64,000 bases of DNA, taken from positions 62,001-126,000 of the forward strand of contig JAMFRP010000038.1 in assembly GCA_026224775.1 (NCBI GenBank), read 5' to 3'. Below are positions 1 through 9,627 of this stretch, piece after piece. A program made the position numbers and the translations under genes. Position 1 is the stretch's first letter. Each line of letters starts with the position of its first letter. Under the pieces are notes generated by a model. That model was given only the letters and a program-made list of their open reading frames with translations, was not told the origin of the DNA and ran no database searches. The stretch comes from Bacteroidota bacterium (GTDB lineage Bacteria > Bacteroidota > Bacteroidia > Sphingobacteriales > Sphingobacteriaceae).

Positions 1-80
1 TAATTCGTGATTATGAATAATTGATTAAGTTAAGTGGTTTCTCAACCATTCACTAATCAACCAATAAACTACTCACCACA

Positions 81-1694
81 TTAATGCGTTCTAGGGGCAG
101 CTATATCATCATATATCTGGCGGAATGAGCTGCGGATACCGATGCTAAACAAAGTGGTTTTATCATCATAATCTGCATTCTTTTCATCGCGGTATAATGC
201 GGTAAGCTCTATCCTTAAATTATATTTGGGGTTAAGTACGTAAGCCACTTTTCCTTCCAGGTAATACATATTGGTTGTTACACCCTGGCCAATATAATTA
301 CCTTCCAGTTTAGCGGGGGTGGTATAATCCTGATATGGGTCCATACCGTAATCCAACCCGTTTAAAGGGTCTTGTCCGTAATGCCCATAATCAGCCTCTC
401 CTGAAAAATCAAATCTTTTGTAGCTGTAATTCAATTGCCCAACTAATTCCCTGAAATTAGCACCCCATGGGTGTGCCAACGGTGCGCCATTACCTGTAAA
501 GCTTAGGATAGGGCCACGTTCAGAATAGGTATAGGGTTTAACGTTGTTGGTTTCTAACAAATAATTTAAGCCTTTTACACCAAACATATTCGCGCCTTTT
601 ATACCTAATTGGTAACCGTATTTATTACGGGAACTGCCACCATCAGTAAAAAACTGCTTTGATTGAAATTCGTCCAGCATAAATTGCCCGTAGCCGGTAA
701 TACCATCGGTTAATTTATATTTTCCTGTAAAGCCGATCAACGCGTTATCAGGCGATCCATTTGTTGCCTCTAGCGGGCGTAAAAAAGTGATCGGGTTTAG
801 GTAGGTTACATCAAAACCACGTTCATGGCCTGCATCATCCTTATCATACCAAATAACCGAATCAAAGAAACCAAAGGAAAGTTTTTTACTTACGTTCCAA
901 TCAAAATAATGAAAAACGCCCCATTTCTGGCGGGGATTACCATTGGCATCCAAATCATCCGGATCATCGAAATGGGCCCACATCGCAGTATATTGTACAT
1001 TACCTAAAGTACCTGTTAATTTAAAAAATGGGTAAGGTGATATGTAATCAGACAAGAAGAGCGAGCGATAACCATCACCAATAAAATTTTTATCGTTACC
1101 GGCGGTAATGTTTAAATATTTGTTTGGTGTATAGGATACAACGGCGGTGTAATATTGCCAGTCGTAGTTGTTAAGGCCATAAACTTTAGCCCTTGCTTCG
1201 CCGGGGATAATACCGGTTTGGTTAATATAATTCGTTTCGTAAGCCGGGAAATCGCCCTGATTGCCGTACCAACTGGCATAGTAATATAATTTAGTGCCTA
1301 CCGTACCACCAATTTGAGCCCCGTATGATACTAGTGTGGTGCTTTCTTTAGCATCTGATAAGTTTTTACCCATGGTAAAGTTGGGTAGTAAATCAGCATA
1401 AAAAGTACTGTTTGCCGATTTTATGTCGATCAAATGTTCGTTAAAAAGTTTATTGTAACCCCAGCTGTGTTGCTTACCATCATTATTGTAATTCATTAAT
1501 GAATCATAATGGCCTTTAGTTACTGAGTCGATAATATAAGGCTTAAACGAAGTATGCTCATTGGTTGTAGTTGAATATTCTATAGCGTCAAATTTTTGGT
1601 ACGACTGATAGGAGTATGGCATATACTCCGACTGAGATCGTGCAACGCCAATGATGGATAGTAATAATATAATGCTTGTAAATATTCTTTTCAT
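81..1694 (-). CDS. Wzi/RemB-like outer-membrane beta-barrel protein
   Basis: About 537 residues with an N-terminal signal peptide (MKRIFTSIILLLSIIGVARS). The rest is rich in alternating aromatic and polar strands typical of an outer-membrane barrel, including the stretch YLNPITFLRPLE. It resembles the Bacteroidota proteins annotated as capsule assembly Wzi or gliding protein RemB. The Met at 1694 is chosen because it begins the signal peptide and leaves 10 bp after the gmd stop; the in-frame Met at 1736 would lie inside gmd. The gmd neighbour fits a role at the cell surface in polysaccharide attachment or export, which is inference. Confidence 0.6.
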   Translation of the reverse strand: MKRIFTSIILLLSIIGVARSQSEYMPYSYQSYQKFDAIEYSTTTNEHTSFKPYIIDSVTKGHYDSLMNYNNDGKQHSWGYNKLFNEHLIDIKSANSTFYADLLPNFTMGKNLSDAKESTTLVSYGAQIGGTVGTKLYYYASWYGNQGDFPAYETNYINQTGIIPGEARAKVYGLNNYDWQYYTAVVSYTPNKYLNITAGNDKNFIGDGYRSLFLSDYISPYPFFKLTGTLGNVQYTAMWAHFDDPDDLDANGNPRQKWGVFHYFDWNVSKKLSFGFFDSVIWYDKDDAGHERGFDVTYLNPITFLRPLEATNGSPDNALIGFTGKYKLTDGITGYGQFMLDEFQSKQFFTDGGSSRNKYGYQLGIKGANMFGVKGLNYLLETNNVKPYTYSERGPILSFTGNGAPLAHPWGANFRELVGQLNYSYKRFDFSGEADYGHYGQDPLNGLDYGMDPYQDYTTPAKLEGNYIGQGVTTNMYYLEGKVAYVLNPKYNLRIELTALYRDEKNADYDDKTTLFSIGIRSSFRQIYDDIAAPRTH

Positions 1695-1704
1695 ATTTAA
1701 TACT

Positions 1705-2841
1705 TTATTCAAAGTAGTTAAGTGTTTTATAACCACCTTTTTTCAAATAATCATCCCTTTTCACTAAGTGCAGATCCGACTTTACCATGTCACTCACTAA
1801 AGCTTGCAAACTATATTTGGGCTGCCAGCCTAATTTTTGTTTTGCTTTTGATGCGTCGCCAATCAACAAATCAACCTCGGTTGGCCTAAAATATTTCGGA
1901 TCAACCTTAACCACTGTTTGGCCGAATCGTAAGGCATCAGGGTTTAAACCCAATTCAGTAACCTTTTGTTCGTCAATATCAATAATAACGCCTCTTTCGT
2001 TTTGATCCTTACCGCTAAACTCAACTTCTATCCCCAATTCCATAAAGGCCATTTTTATAAATTCCCTAACGGTGGTGGTTATTCCTGTAGCTATTACAAA
2101 GTCTTCAGCTTTATCCTGTTGCAGCATCAGCCACATGGCTTCAACATAATCTTTGGCATGGCCCCAATCCCGTTGCGCCGACAGATTGCCCAGGTATAAA
2201 ATATCCTGCAAACCTAAAGCTATTTTTGATACCGCACGGGTAATTTTGCGGGTTACGAAGGTTTCGCCGCGTACCGGGCTTTCGTGGTTAAAGAGGATGC
2301 CATTACAGGCATACATATTATATGCTTCGCGATAGTTTACGATGATCCAGTAACCGTACATTTTAGCCACCGCATACGGCGAGCGCGGGTAAAACGGTGT
2401 AGTTTCACTTTGCGGCACTTGCTGAACCAAACCATAAAGCTCAGATGTGGAGGCCTGGTATATTCTTGTTTTGTTGCTTAAGCCTAATAAACGTACAGCC
2501 TCCAGTATTCTCAATACCCCTATTCCATCTGCATTAGCGGTATATTCGGGTGTATCAAAGCTTACCATTACATGGCTTTGGGCGGCGAGGTTATATATCT
2601 CATCAGGTTGGATTTCCTGTATAAGCCTGATTAGATTGGTAGAGTCGGTTAAATCGCCGTAATGTAGCTTGAATTTAACATTAGGCTCATGCGGATCGTG
2701 GTATAGATGATAGATACGATCTGTATTGAATGATGATGCCCTGCGCTTGATACCATGCACCATGTAGCCCTTCTTTAGCAAAAACTCAGCTAAATATGCA
2801 CCATCCTGCCCGGTAATACCTGTTATCAGCGCTGTTTTCAT
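1705..2841 (-). CDS. gmd: GDP-mannose 4,6-dehydratase
   Basis: A 378-residue extended SDR enzyme that converts GDP-mannose to GDP-4-keto-6-deoxymannose, the precursor of GDP-fucose and related deoxysugars. The nucleotide-binding motif GITGQDG lies at residues 8-14, STSELYG at 131-137, and the catalytic Tyr156 and Lys160 lie in YAVAK. Full family length. It is followed after 10 bp by the barrel gene on the same strand, so the two are probably co-transcribed. The GDP-fucose synthase gene usually paired with it is not in this window; the cluster may continue to the left of base 1. Confidence 0.95.
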   Translation of the reverse strand: MKTALITGITGQDGAYLAEFLLKKGYMVHGIKRRASSFNTDRIYHLYHDPHEPNVKFKLHYGDLTDSTNLIRLIQEIQPDEIYNLAAQSHVMVSFDTPEYTANADGIGVLRILEAVRLLGLSNKTRIYQASTSELYGLVQQVPQSETTPFYPRSPYAVAKMYGYWIIVNYREAYNMYACNGILFNHESPVRGETFVTRKITRAVSKIALGLQDILYLGNLSAQRDWGHAKDYVEAMWLMLQQDKAEDFVIATGITTTVREFIKMAFMELGIEVEFSGKDQNERGVIIDIDEQKVTELGLNPDALRFGQTVVKVDPKYFRPTEVDLLIGDASKAKQKLGWQPKYSLQALVSDMVKSDLHLVKRDDYLKKGGYKTLNYFE

Positions 2842-2963
2842 TAATAATAATATTATACCACGGTAAGTATGTTACAATATTAGAGATTTAATTGCAAAAG
2901 GCAGGTATTGTTGTTACAAACTGTTTAAAAATGCAAAAACTATGTCATTTTGTTTTTTGTTTT

Positions 2964-3054
2964 CGCAGGGTCTCTCGTAGAGGACCCTGCGATGGATTGT
3001 TTAATATCACTAAGGATTAACCGTGCTCAGGGTCCTCTGCGAGAGACCCTGCGG
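2964..3054. repeat. Palindromic repeat family B, copy 1
   Basis: Two arms of about 27 bp built on CAGGGTCCTCTGCGAGAGAC, in opposite orientation and separated by about 35 bp. They are complementary with one or two mismatches, and each arm is itself partly palindromic. The second copy, at 14134-14230, has the same arms but an unrelated centre. Both copies are followed by a similar GAGACTTAA/AAGACTAAG flank, suggesting that flank belongs to the element. Confidence 0.85.
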
Positions 3055-3201
3055 AGACTTAAAACTTTTCCTTTGTTCAGGTAAAAAATCTAATTCTATT
3101 AATTTACTCGAAGCACTACCAAAGTAATTTATAGAGTTAGTAACGTCTTGACCAATATAAATTTTACCGTTCGGAAAGGTAATCTTGTAGACGATATTCA
3201 T
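3010..3201 (-). pseudogene. GIY-YIG endonuclease-like fragment
   Basis: The first ~40 residues (MNIVYKITFPNGKIYIGQDV and onward) match the start of a GIY-YIG domain, with the Tyr of VYK and the IYIG strand visible. The domain stops after ~45 residues. The remaining residues (KSPQGLSQRTLSTVNP) are translated from repeat B, so the original 3' end has been replaced by the repeat. Only about half a GIY-YIG domain remains and the downstream catalytic Glu/Asn part is missing, so nuclease activity is not expected. No continuation was found on the far side of the repeat. Confidence 0.65.
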
Positions 3202-3265
3202 AAAAAGCCACTTATTAGGTGGCTTAAATATATCAATAAGTTATTAGAATCTGTCTAAAAACAAA

Positions 3266-3353
3266 GCGTCATTGCGAGCGAAGCGTGGCAATCCCCGACT
3301 TACAGAGCGGCTCTGCATAGTTTGGGATTGCCACGCTTCGCTCGCAATGACGC
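3266..3353. repeat. Palindromic repeat family A, copy 1
   Basis: Perfect inverted repeat with ~31-bp arms starting GCGTCATTGCGAGCGAAGCG and a 27-bp centre. It lies between the GIY-YIG fragment and the DUF3109 gene. It is the best-preserved member of a nine-copy family in this window. Confidence 0.9.
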
Positions 3354-3363
3354 TAAGAAAAGT

Positions 3364-3930
3364 CTACAAATTCGCTACAGCATCTTCCAGCTCCTCATAC
3401 CACTCCTCGCCATATTTACGGATGAGCGGGTTTTTCAAAAACTCATGCACACGTACCTGTAATTCATCGCCGAAGGTACATGCCGGGCTGCAAATGCTCC
3501 AACGGTCATAGTTCAGCACATCAAATTCAGGGTATTTGGTTATGCGGATGGGATACAGATGGCATGAGATTGGTTTTTTCCAGGTGATATCGCCGTGCTC
3601 ATAAGCCTTCTCGATAGCGCATTTGGTGATGCCATTTTCAAATACTACGTAAGCGCATTCTTTATTTACATCAACACATGGGGTGGTGTAATCACCTTCA
3701 AAATCGGTTACATGGGTGCCAACTTTTTCAATAGTGGCGATACCTTTGGCGTTCATGTAGGGTTTTACCTTCGGGTAGATCTCTTTTAGTATATCTAACT
3801 CATCTGCATTTAATGGCGCACCGGAGTCGCCCTCGAGGCAACAAGCACCTTTACACTTGTTTAAATTGCACACAAAGTTATTCTTCACTACATCCTCGTG
3901 CACCAAAACACTCCCTACTTCAATCATCAT
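3364..3930 (-). CDS. DUF3109 family Cys-rich protein
   Basis: 188 residues with ten cysteines: C21, C26, C30, C31, C85, C92, C104, C123, C147 and C151. They are arranged as in DUF3109 proteins, which resemble the YkgJ-type proteins thought to bind zinc or an iron-sulfur cluster. No signal peptide, so cytoplasmic. The biochemical role is unknown. It lies 2 bp downstream of the DUF3108 gene on the same strand and is probably translated from the same mRNA. Its stop codon is 10 bp from a family A palindrome, which may shape the 3' end of the transcript. Confidence 0.85.
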   Translation of the reverse strand: MMIEVGSVLVHEDVVKNNFVCNLNKCKGACCLEGDSGAPLNADELDILKEIYPKVKPYMNAKGIATIEKVGTHVTDFEGDYTTPCVDVNKECAYVVFENGITKCAIEKAYEHGDITWKKPISCHLYPIRITKYPEFDVLNYDRWSICSPACTFGDELQVRVHEFLKNPLIRKYGEEWYEELEDAVANL

Positions 3931-3932
3931 AA

Positions 3933-4712
3933 TTAATTCTTTATTGCATTTAACGGAAATTTAAGCCCCTTGGCTCCCGTCAAATCCATGGTTATGCTGC
4001 CCAAAATAACTTCAACCTGCGCTTTTACAGGTATACGGTTGTCATCGTCAGTAATCCACAAATATAGCTTACTATTCTTTTTAAATATACGCCCCGGAAT
4101 AATAGTTGGGTTAAACTTAAGGCAATTGAATGTACCCATTGAACAAGTTACCTTTTCTTTACCCACATAAGTTATCCCTAACGAGTTTATGCCATCATCC
4201 AAAAAATACTTCAACTCAAATTTATCGCCAACGTGCATTTTTGATATATCAATGGTACGGGCAAAATAATAAGCAGATACAAAATCAAACACCTTACCTG
4301 TATACGGATAGGTTCCTTTGTTAGCAGTTATCTTATCGCTTTCATGGTTAAAGGTTACCTTATCGCTGTGGTTCCAGCTGCCCTCGTGGCGGTTCTCGGC
4401 ATAATAGTAAGGCAATAAGGTTTTTTGATCCACATAACTCTCGTACCGGTTACGCACCTTATAAAAAACATCAAACGAGCCTGCGGTTCTACCTTCAACT
4501 ACGATATGATAAGCCGCGTGACCATCATACTTTATATCAGTATTTTCAACCTTAAGTTCGGCCTCGGCGGCAGTAAAAAAGCCGTATTTTAAACGATAGC
4601 TTAGTTGTTCGCCCACTTTAAAAACAGGGTCGTTAACCATTGTTAACTCCTGGGCTTGGGTTAGGCTGATAGAAGTGGTAATAAATAGCAGGGCTAAAAG
4701 GTATTTCTTCAT
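3933..4712 (-). CDS. DUF3108 family secreted protein
   Basis: 259 residues with a signal peptide (MKKYLLALLFITTSISLTQA) followed by a beta-rich domain. The motif FKVGEQLSYRLKYGFFTAAE and the later VTCSMGTFNCLKFNP are typical of DUF3108 proteins of Bacteroidota, which are predicted periplasmic or outer-membrane-associated. The function is not known. First gene of a two-gene unit with the DUF3109 gene (2-bp spacing). Confidence 0.85.
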   Translation of the reverse strand: MKKYLLALLFITTSISLTQAQELTMVNDPVFKVGEQLSYRLKYGFFTAAEAELKVENTDIKYDGHAAYHIVVEGRTAGSFDVFYKVRNRYESYVDQKTLLPYYYAENRHEGSWNHSDKVTFNHESDKITANKGTYPYTGKVFDFVSAYYFARTIDISKMHVGDKFELKYFLDDGINSLGITYVGKEKVTCSMGTFNCLKFNPTIIPGRIFKKNSKLYLWITDDDNRIPVKAQVEVILGSITMDLTGAKGLKFPLNAIKN

Positions 4713-4774
4713 TTATGGGTATTGTAGTCTATATAAAAAGTCTGTTACTATAACTGCCTAAAAATATAAACTAT

Positions 4775-4861
4775 CGTCATTGCGAGCGAAGCGTGGCAAT
4801 CCCAAACTGTACAGGGCGAACATGCAAAGTCGGGGATTGCCACGCTTCGCTCGCAATGACG
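4775..4861. repeat. Palindromic repeat family A, copy 2
   Basis: Arms CGTCATTGCGAGCGAAGCGT... and the reverse complement, with a 25-30 bp unrelated centre. It lies between the DUF3108 gene start and the DUF2480 gene end. Confidence 0.9.
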
Positions 4862-4900
4862 CTCGGTTTTGTTTTACGCTAAAAAATGCCCGGCTTAAGA

Positions 4901-5416
4901 CTAATCTTTCCTTTTATAAATAGGAACCGTAGAGCATGGTTCGCCAAACATCAGGCTCTTGGCTATAGGCGTTAATTTTTTTGTCAGTTCAACATAGGCT
5001 GATACCGGCACAGGGATATCGCCACAGCCCTTTAAAACGATGCGTTGGTCGCGATATTGTTCCAGATTGGCACCAGATATGCCTTTTACAAACAAAACCG
5101 TTTCTAACAGCTCTAAATCACCAAAAACAACCTCATTAGCATGCGGTGCCAGCCTATTGGCAATTAACATATATGCCCACGCGGGAACAATAGCATCGGC
5201 AGTGCAGGTTATGGCTACGTTTTTACCGGCATACTGCGCCCAGTCGTGTGTTTTTACAAACTCGCGGAAATCTTTTTCGCGGAGGATAAGCTCCATGTAC
5301 AGGTTATCTTTAATATCATACAACACACGTTCGCCTTGCGAATAGAAAGAAGCAGGATCAAGGGTTACCAAACCGCTTTGTGCTACTTTATTGATTATAT
5401 TTTCCTGAATGTCCAT
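4901..5416 (-). CDS. DUF2480 family protein
   Basis: 171 residues from Met at 5416 (MDIQENIINKVAQSGLVTLD). This start is preferred over the in-frame Met at 5470 because related Bacteroidota proteins begin this way. The protein is soluble, without signal peptide. Recognisable DUF2480 features are the AITCTADAIVPAWAYM segment and the final FGEPCSTVPIYKR. The conserved Cys residues suggest a cofactor or redox role, but none is established. Confidence 0.8.
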   Translation of the reverse strand: MDIQENIINKVAQSGLVTLDPASFYSQGERVLYDIKDNLYMELILREKDFREFVKTHDWAQYAGKNVAITCTADAIVPAWAYMLIANRLAPHANEVVFGDLELLETVLFVKGISGANLEQYRDQRIVLKGCGDIPVPVSAYVELTKKLTPIAKSLMFGEPCSTVPIYKRKD

Positions 5417-5487
5417 AATCCTATTAAATAAAAAATCCGGGAAAAGCTTTAACGCTGATCCCGGATACAAAATTACTTTTAATTTGG

Positions 5488-7593
5488 TTATAAGAACTTA
5501 ACTCTGTAATCTTTTACATTCGCCTTATCTTTCAACGCTTCCAATATACCTTGTTGTGAACGTTGTAATATAGCCTGGCCCAATTCCTGTTTCTGCCTTA
5601 AGGCATTTGCAAGTGGTGCAGGTTTAATGAAATTATCAACAGTAAACACATAAACACCTGACTGGCCTATAACCGGAGCAGATAATTTACCCGGTTGTGA
5701 ACCGAATACAGTACCTATTAATTTATATTCTGCTGATGAACCAGGGATTACCGGGTTAGCAAAAACTATATTCTGGATAGGAACAACCGGTGAACCTGCT
5801 TTTTGACCTACCTGATCTATACTTGATGCACCACTAACTGCTGATTGCAATTTATCGGCAAGCATTTTGCCTTTAACAGCAAGAAGTACTTGTGGCTCTA
5901 TTTGCTTTTTAACAGCGCTTAAAGGCAATGTACCTTTAGGGTTAATTTGTGTTAAACGAGCTACCACATACTGGTCGCCGCTGGTAAATACCTGATCAGA
6001 GAAATCGCCTGAACTTGCTTTATAAGCCCAACGTACAATTTCGCGACCACTGGTTATGGTATTAAATGATGATGCGATCGGGTTTAAATCAGGAGCCTGA
6101 ACAATTTTCAAACCTGCTTTATTTGCCTGATCGTCGAAATTATCGCCGCTTAATGTGCCCAGGAATGCCTGTGCTTTGCTATAAGCTGCAGATTGCGTTG
6201 CAGAACTTGCTGTTAACAATTTATCTACTGTAGCAACTTTAACTACTTTTGATGAACCTTTTTGGTCTTCAATATCGATGATATGCACACCGTATTGTGA
6301 GGTAACAATTTTTATATCGCCTTTTTTGCCTTCAAAAACCGCATCTTCAAACGCTGGCACCATGCTGCCACGGCCAAAAGTTCCAAGTTCGCCACCTTTA
6401 TCAGCAGATCCTTTATCAACTGAGTATGTCTTAGCTAAATCAGCAAATGATTTACCACCTTCAATTAATTTTTTGATTGAATCAGCCGTTGCCAATGCCT
6501 TTTCAGGAGTACTGGTAATTGGCAATAGAATATGCCTTGCTTTTACCGAATCAGGACCTACCTGCTCATCAACCAGTTTAGAAAGCTTGTAGCTGTCGCC
6601 TGATAAATAAGGGCCGTAAACAAAGCCTTTAGCAGCGCCAAACATAATAGAATCTATTTTTGGATCGAGCTGACCTTTTCGCTGGAATGCAAGTGGTGCT
6701 TTTGTATCAGCATTTACTTCAACAAAAAGCGAATCATTAGTGCTGGCTTTAAATGCCGGTGCCAATTTATCAACCTCTGTTTTCACAACTGCCGAATCCT
6801 CTTTTGATGGCGCCGCGTTAAATACAACGTATTCAATGCTCCTGTTTTCTTCAGGATTTTTGAATTCGCCTTTATGGTCGTTATAGTAAGTTTCGTAATC
6901 ATCATCAGTTACCGTAACCTTACTGTCAGGTATTGATGTATAATCAAGTTTTACATATTTTAAATTAACCAATTTATTTTTGGCTTCATAATCATCCTGT
7001 GCATCAAGCGCGTTTACGTATAAACCGTTTGATACTAATGCCAAATACTTTTCGGTACGTTTATCATCAACAATGTGATCAACAAAGTCGTTCCAACGAA
7101 TCAGCATCGGATCATCATTTTTAGCCGCGGAGATATTGCTTAGAAAGTTATTAAGCTTCGCCCTGTCAACCTGGCCAGTTTGCGGGTTTCCGAATGCCTG
7201 TACAATTTGCGGGCTTGGGTTATCGCCCTGGATTAACGAACGTTTTTCATCGTCGCTTACAACCAAGCCTAGTTTGTCCATCTCAGCATTCAGGATCTTT
7301 TCGTTTAGTTCCTGGCTCCAGGTTGATTCCTGTATGTAGCTGGTGATTTGCGGCGTCATCTCAGTTTGGTGAGATTGTGCCTGGAAGTTGGCCGTGTTCT
7401 GGTCAACCCGTTTATTAAACTCATCAACAGCGATTTTTTCGCCGTTAACTTCTCCCATCGTGGTGTTATCACCATGAAAAAACGAACCTCCATAATGTAT
7501 AACCTCGCCTGCAATGAAAGCAAACATTGCAAAACCAATAACGATGACAAGTATCATCCCCATCCGGTTGCGCAAAAAACCCATTATTCCCAT
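5488..7593 (-). CDS. PpiD-like periplasmic peptidylprolyl isomerase/foldase
   Basis: 701 residues. One N-terminal membrane anchor (residues ~12-32) is followed by a SurA N-terminal-like chaperone domain. A parvulin-type PPIase domain lies near residues 350-450, with ARHILLP, GGELGTFGRG and QYGVHIIDI as its signatures. A long C-terminal region resembles a second degenerate SurA-like part. The architecture matches inner-membrane PpiD/SurA_N_3 proteins that help fold exported outer-membrane proteins. It is transcribed toward the DUF2480 gene and follows the lptC-like gene, in an envelope-biogenesis context. Confidence 0.9.
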   Translation of the reverse strand: MGIMGFLRNRMGMILVIVIGFAMFAFIAGEVIHYGGSFFHGDNTTMGEVNGEKIAVDEFNKRVDQNTANFQAQSHQTEMTPQITSYIQESTWSQELNEKILNAEMDKLGLVVSDDEKRSLIQGDNPSPQIVQAFGNPQTGQVDRAKLNNFLSNISAAKNDDPMLIRWNDFVDHIVDDKRTEKYLALVSNGLYVNALDAQDDYEAKNKLVNLKYVKLDYTSIPDSKVTVTDDDYETYYNDHKGEFKNPEENRSIEYVVFNAAPSKEDSAVVKTEVDKLAPAFKASTNDSLFVEVNADTKAPLAFQRKGQLDPKIDSIMFGAAKGFVYGPYLSGDSYKLSKLVDEQVGPDSVKARHILLPITSTPEKALATADSIKKLIEGGKSFADLAKTYSVDKGSADKGGELGTFGRGSMVPAFEDAVFEGKKGDIKIVTSQYGVHIIDIEDQKGSSKVVKVATVDKLLTASSATQSAAYSKAQAFLGTLSGDNFDDQANKAGLKIVQAPDLNPIASSFNTITSGREIVRWAYKASSGDFSDQVFTSGDQYVVARLTQINPKGTLPLSAVKKQIEPQVLLAVKGKMLADKLQSAVSGASSIDQVGQKAGSPVVPIQNIVFANPVIPGSSAEYKLIGTVFGSQPGKLSAPVIGQSGVYVFTVDNFIKPAPLANALRQKQELGQAILQRSQQGILEALKDKANVKDYRVKFL

Positions 7594-7695
7594 AAAAAAA
7601 TTTATATAATATTAATAGTACTCAAAAAAGAGGCGCAAGATACAACTTTTAGCAAAATTTTTTAATAGAAAAAAAAATAGTCAAAAAGCTGTTAA

Positions 7696-8277
7696 TTATT
7701 GCGTTGGCGCATCGGTTACATTAAATATCCCTGTTGAATGTGTGATTGTCCAATGAGCCATTGTTTGGTCGCTTTGAAAACCCGTACCATTCATTATATC
7801 TCCGTTGGCCATTCTAATTTGAACAACCTTATCAGAGTGCATGGTTTTGGTATTTTTATCCCAGATCAGTTCGTCTGATTTAAAGGTTTCGCCTTTTGCA
7901 TTTTTGGCAACCACATTTTTATGAAACTCCAACTTATTACCATCACCGCTTTGTATGCCTGTATCTGCCGTAAGGGTACCCATTTGGCTCAGATCTTCTT
8001 TATTGAAAATAATAACATTAACAGTTTTGGGCATAAGGTTATAGGGGTTTTTGCCCTGATACTGCAATAACAAAGGAGCTAACACACGGAAACGCACTTT
8101 TGCCGAGTCGCTGTAAATCATGTCAACACCGTGTACTGTATCAACATCGGCATTAACCTGGTTTGCTGATATCTCACGTACTTTATTGATGTCATTTTCA
8201 CAGGCTGAAAACAGCATGATACCTGTTACAATTGCCGGCCAAAATAATTTTGACAGAAGTTTTGACCGACCGAACAT
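7696..8277 (-). CDS. lptC: LptC-like LPS-export lipoprotein
   Basis: About 193 residues. An N-terminal hydrophobic stretch ends in a lipobox (IMLFSAC). The following domain has the LptC/OstA-type beta strands, visible in ADTGIQSGDGNKLEFHKNVV and LIWDKNTKTMHSDKVVQI. LptC links the LptBFG transporter to the periplasmic bridge in LPS export. Met at 8277 is chosen; an in-frame TTG two codons upstream is the alternative. It follows the barrel gene with a 6-bp gap and continues the coaX-barrel-lptC order. Confidence 0.8.
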   Translation of the reverse strand: MFGRSKLLSKLFWPAIVTGIMLFSACENDINKVREISANQVNADVDTVHGVDMIYSDSAKVRFRVLAPLLLQYQGKNPYNLMPKTVNVIIFNKEDLSQMGTLTADTGIQSGDGNKLEFHKNVVAKNAKGETFKSDELIWDKNTKTMHSDKVVQIRMANGDIMNGTGFQSDQTMAHWTITHSTGIFNVTDAPTQ

Positions 8278-8283
8278 GCTCAA

Positions 8284-9627
8284 TTAATCAAGTTTATATT
8301 TGGTGAACCACTTGTCGTTAAGCGCGAATGATAAATGAAAATTAACATAATTCTCTTTTACAAGGCCATTAGCTTCAGTACCTTGTGTGCCCACTTCGAC
8401 AGCAAAGTTTATTTTGTAATAACTGGCATAACCCGGCCTTAAAGGCAAGCCTAAACCAAAGGTAATTGCTTTATTGGTAATATTTGTGTTGGAGTTACCT
8501 GTTTGCACATCAACATATGATTGGTTGTATATAACCCCTAAACGATAATCAATTGTTGCCCAATAGTTTGATAATGCATTAGCATCTGGCGTAAACTGGC
8601 CACCTAAATTATAGGTTTTACTGTTTTGATAAGTTTGGCCTGTTATACCAGGTATGCTTAATTGCGACCAGTTGCCCTGGCTGTATTCTGCACCGATTAA
8701 AAATTTATTATCACTTACAAATGTTACACCATAGCGGCCTATATATGGCAAGCGCAATTTTGCTTTAGGATCTTTTGTTTCAGAAAGTGTATCAGAAGCC
8801 ACATTCTCATTGCCGCTATCATCATAAGTATACTGACTCACGATATTTGTATGCTGGCTGTTTATGTTAGAGCTTAATGTAGCAGAGTAACCCAATATTA
8901 AATGTTTACTATCGGTAAAATCAATGGTATACTGGGCACCTATATCATAGCTTGCACCACCAATTGCATAACTATCTTCAACACGAGAGTCTACTGAGCT
9001 AAATAAGGTTGGTATTTCTGTTGAGCTATATTGGTGCAGGTTGCCAAATATGTAAGACGCATTGGCACCCAATAACAAATGCTTTCCTATACCAAAACCG
9101 TAACCAATATAAGCTTTCGTTAAATCGCCCTGGCCACTGTATAAATAATTAACAGCATTAGTATCAGCAGCGTTGCCTGTACCGAAATTCTTTTTTGTTG
9201 TTGTATAGTTATAACCCATTGAACTATAAGGCTGTAAGCCAAAGCTGAGGGCTGATTTTTTACTTACCGGGAATGCAAAGGCAACATGGTTTACCCTGAA
9301 ATTACCATTGGATTGACTTGGCTGGCCACTTTGGCTAAGGTTGGTAGTGCTGCCATATATACCAATATCAATAACTGTTAAACGCAGGCTACCGTAACTT
9401 GCCGGGTTAACCGGGTTTAAGTTAAAATAACCGCTAAAATTATTGATGGCTGCACCCAGGCCGCCCATACCAATAGTTTGCGGTAATGCCATTTGATCAA
9501 GGGTACCGATACCAAATTGCGAATATGGCGAACTGGTAGTACTGGTAGAGGCTGTTGATTGTGCACTTACCCGGAAAACTGTAAGAGCAAGTAAAAACGT
9601 TATAAATAGTTTAGTAAATTTAATCAT
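8284..9627 (-). CDS. Outer-membrane beta-barrel protein of the coaX-lptC cluster
   Basis: 447 residues with a signal peptide (LFITFLLALTVFRVSA). The barrel sequence contains the motif SSPYSQFGIGTLDQ and a region resembling OMPP1/FadL or PorV-like barrels (MGGLGAAINNFSGYFNLNP). It overlaps the end of coaX by 8 bp and is followed by the lptC-like gene. The substrate is unknown; FadL-type transport of hydrophobic compounds is only a fold-level suggestion. Confidence 0.75.
   Translation of the reverse strand: MIKFTKLFITFLLALTVFRVSAQSTASTSTTSSPYSQFGIGTLDQMALPQTIGMGGLGAAINNFSGYFNLNPVNPASYGSLRLTVIDIGIYGSTTNLSQSGQPSQSNGNFRVNHVAFAFPVSKKSALSFGLQPYSSMGYNYTTTKKNFGTGNAADTNAVNYLYSGQGDLTKAYIGYGFGIGKHLLLGANASYIFGNLHQYSSTEIPTLFSSVDSRVEDSYAIGGASYDIGAQYTIDFTDSKHLILGYSATLSSNINSQHTNIVSQYTYDDSGNENVASDTLSETKDPKAKLRLPYIGRYGVTFVSDNKFLIGAEYSQGNWSQLSIPGITGQTYQNSKTYNLGGQFTPDANALSNYWATIDYRLGVIYNQSYVDVQTGNSNTNITNKAITFGLGLPLRPGYASYYKINFAVEVGTQGTEANGLVKENYVNFHLSFALNDKWFTKYKLD

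Noticed and set aside
1..80. Left edge as part of a coding sequence
   Set aside because: Only AT-rich DNA with a weak palindrome; no supported frame.
2964..3353. CRISPR-like array from closely spaced repeats
   Set aside because: The repeats are inverted, of two different families and irregularly spaced; no direct-repeat/spacer array was seen anywhere and no cas genes are present.
7348..7665. 105-codon plus-strand frame near the 5' end of the PpiD-like gene
   Set aside because: Antisense shadow of a strongly supported gene.
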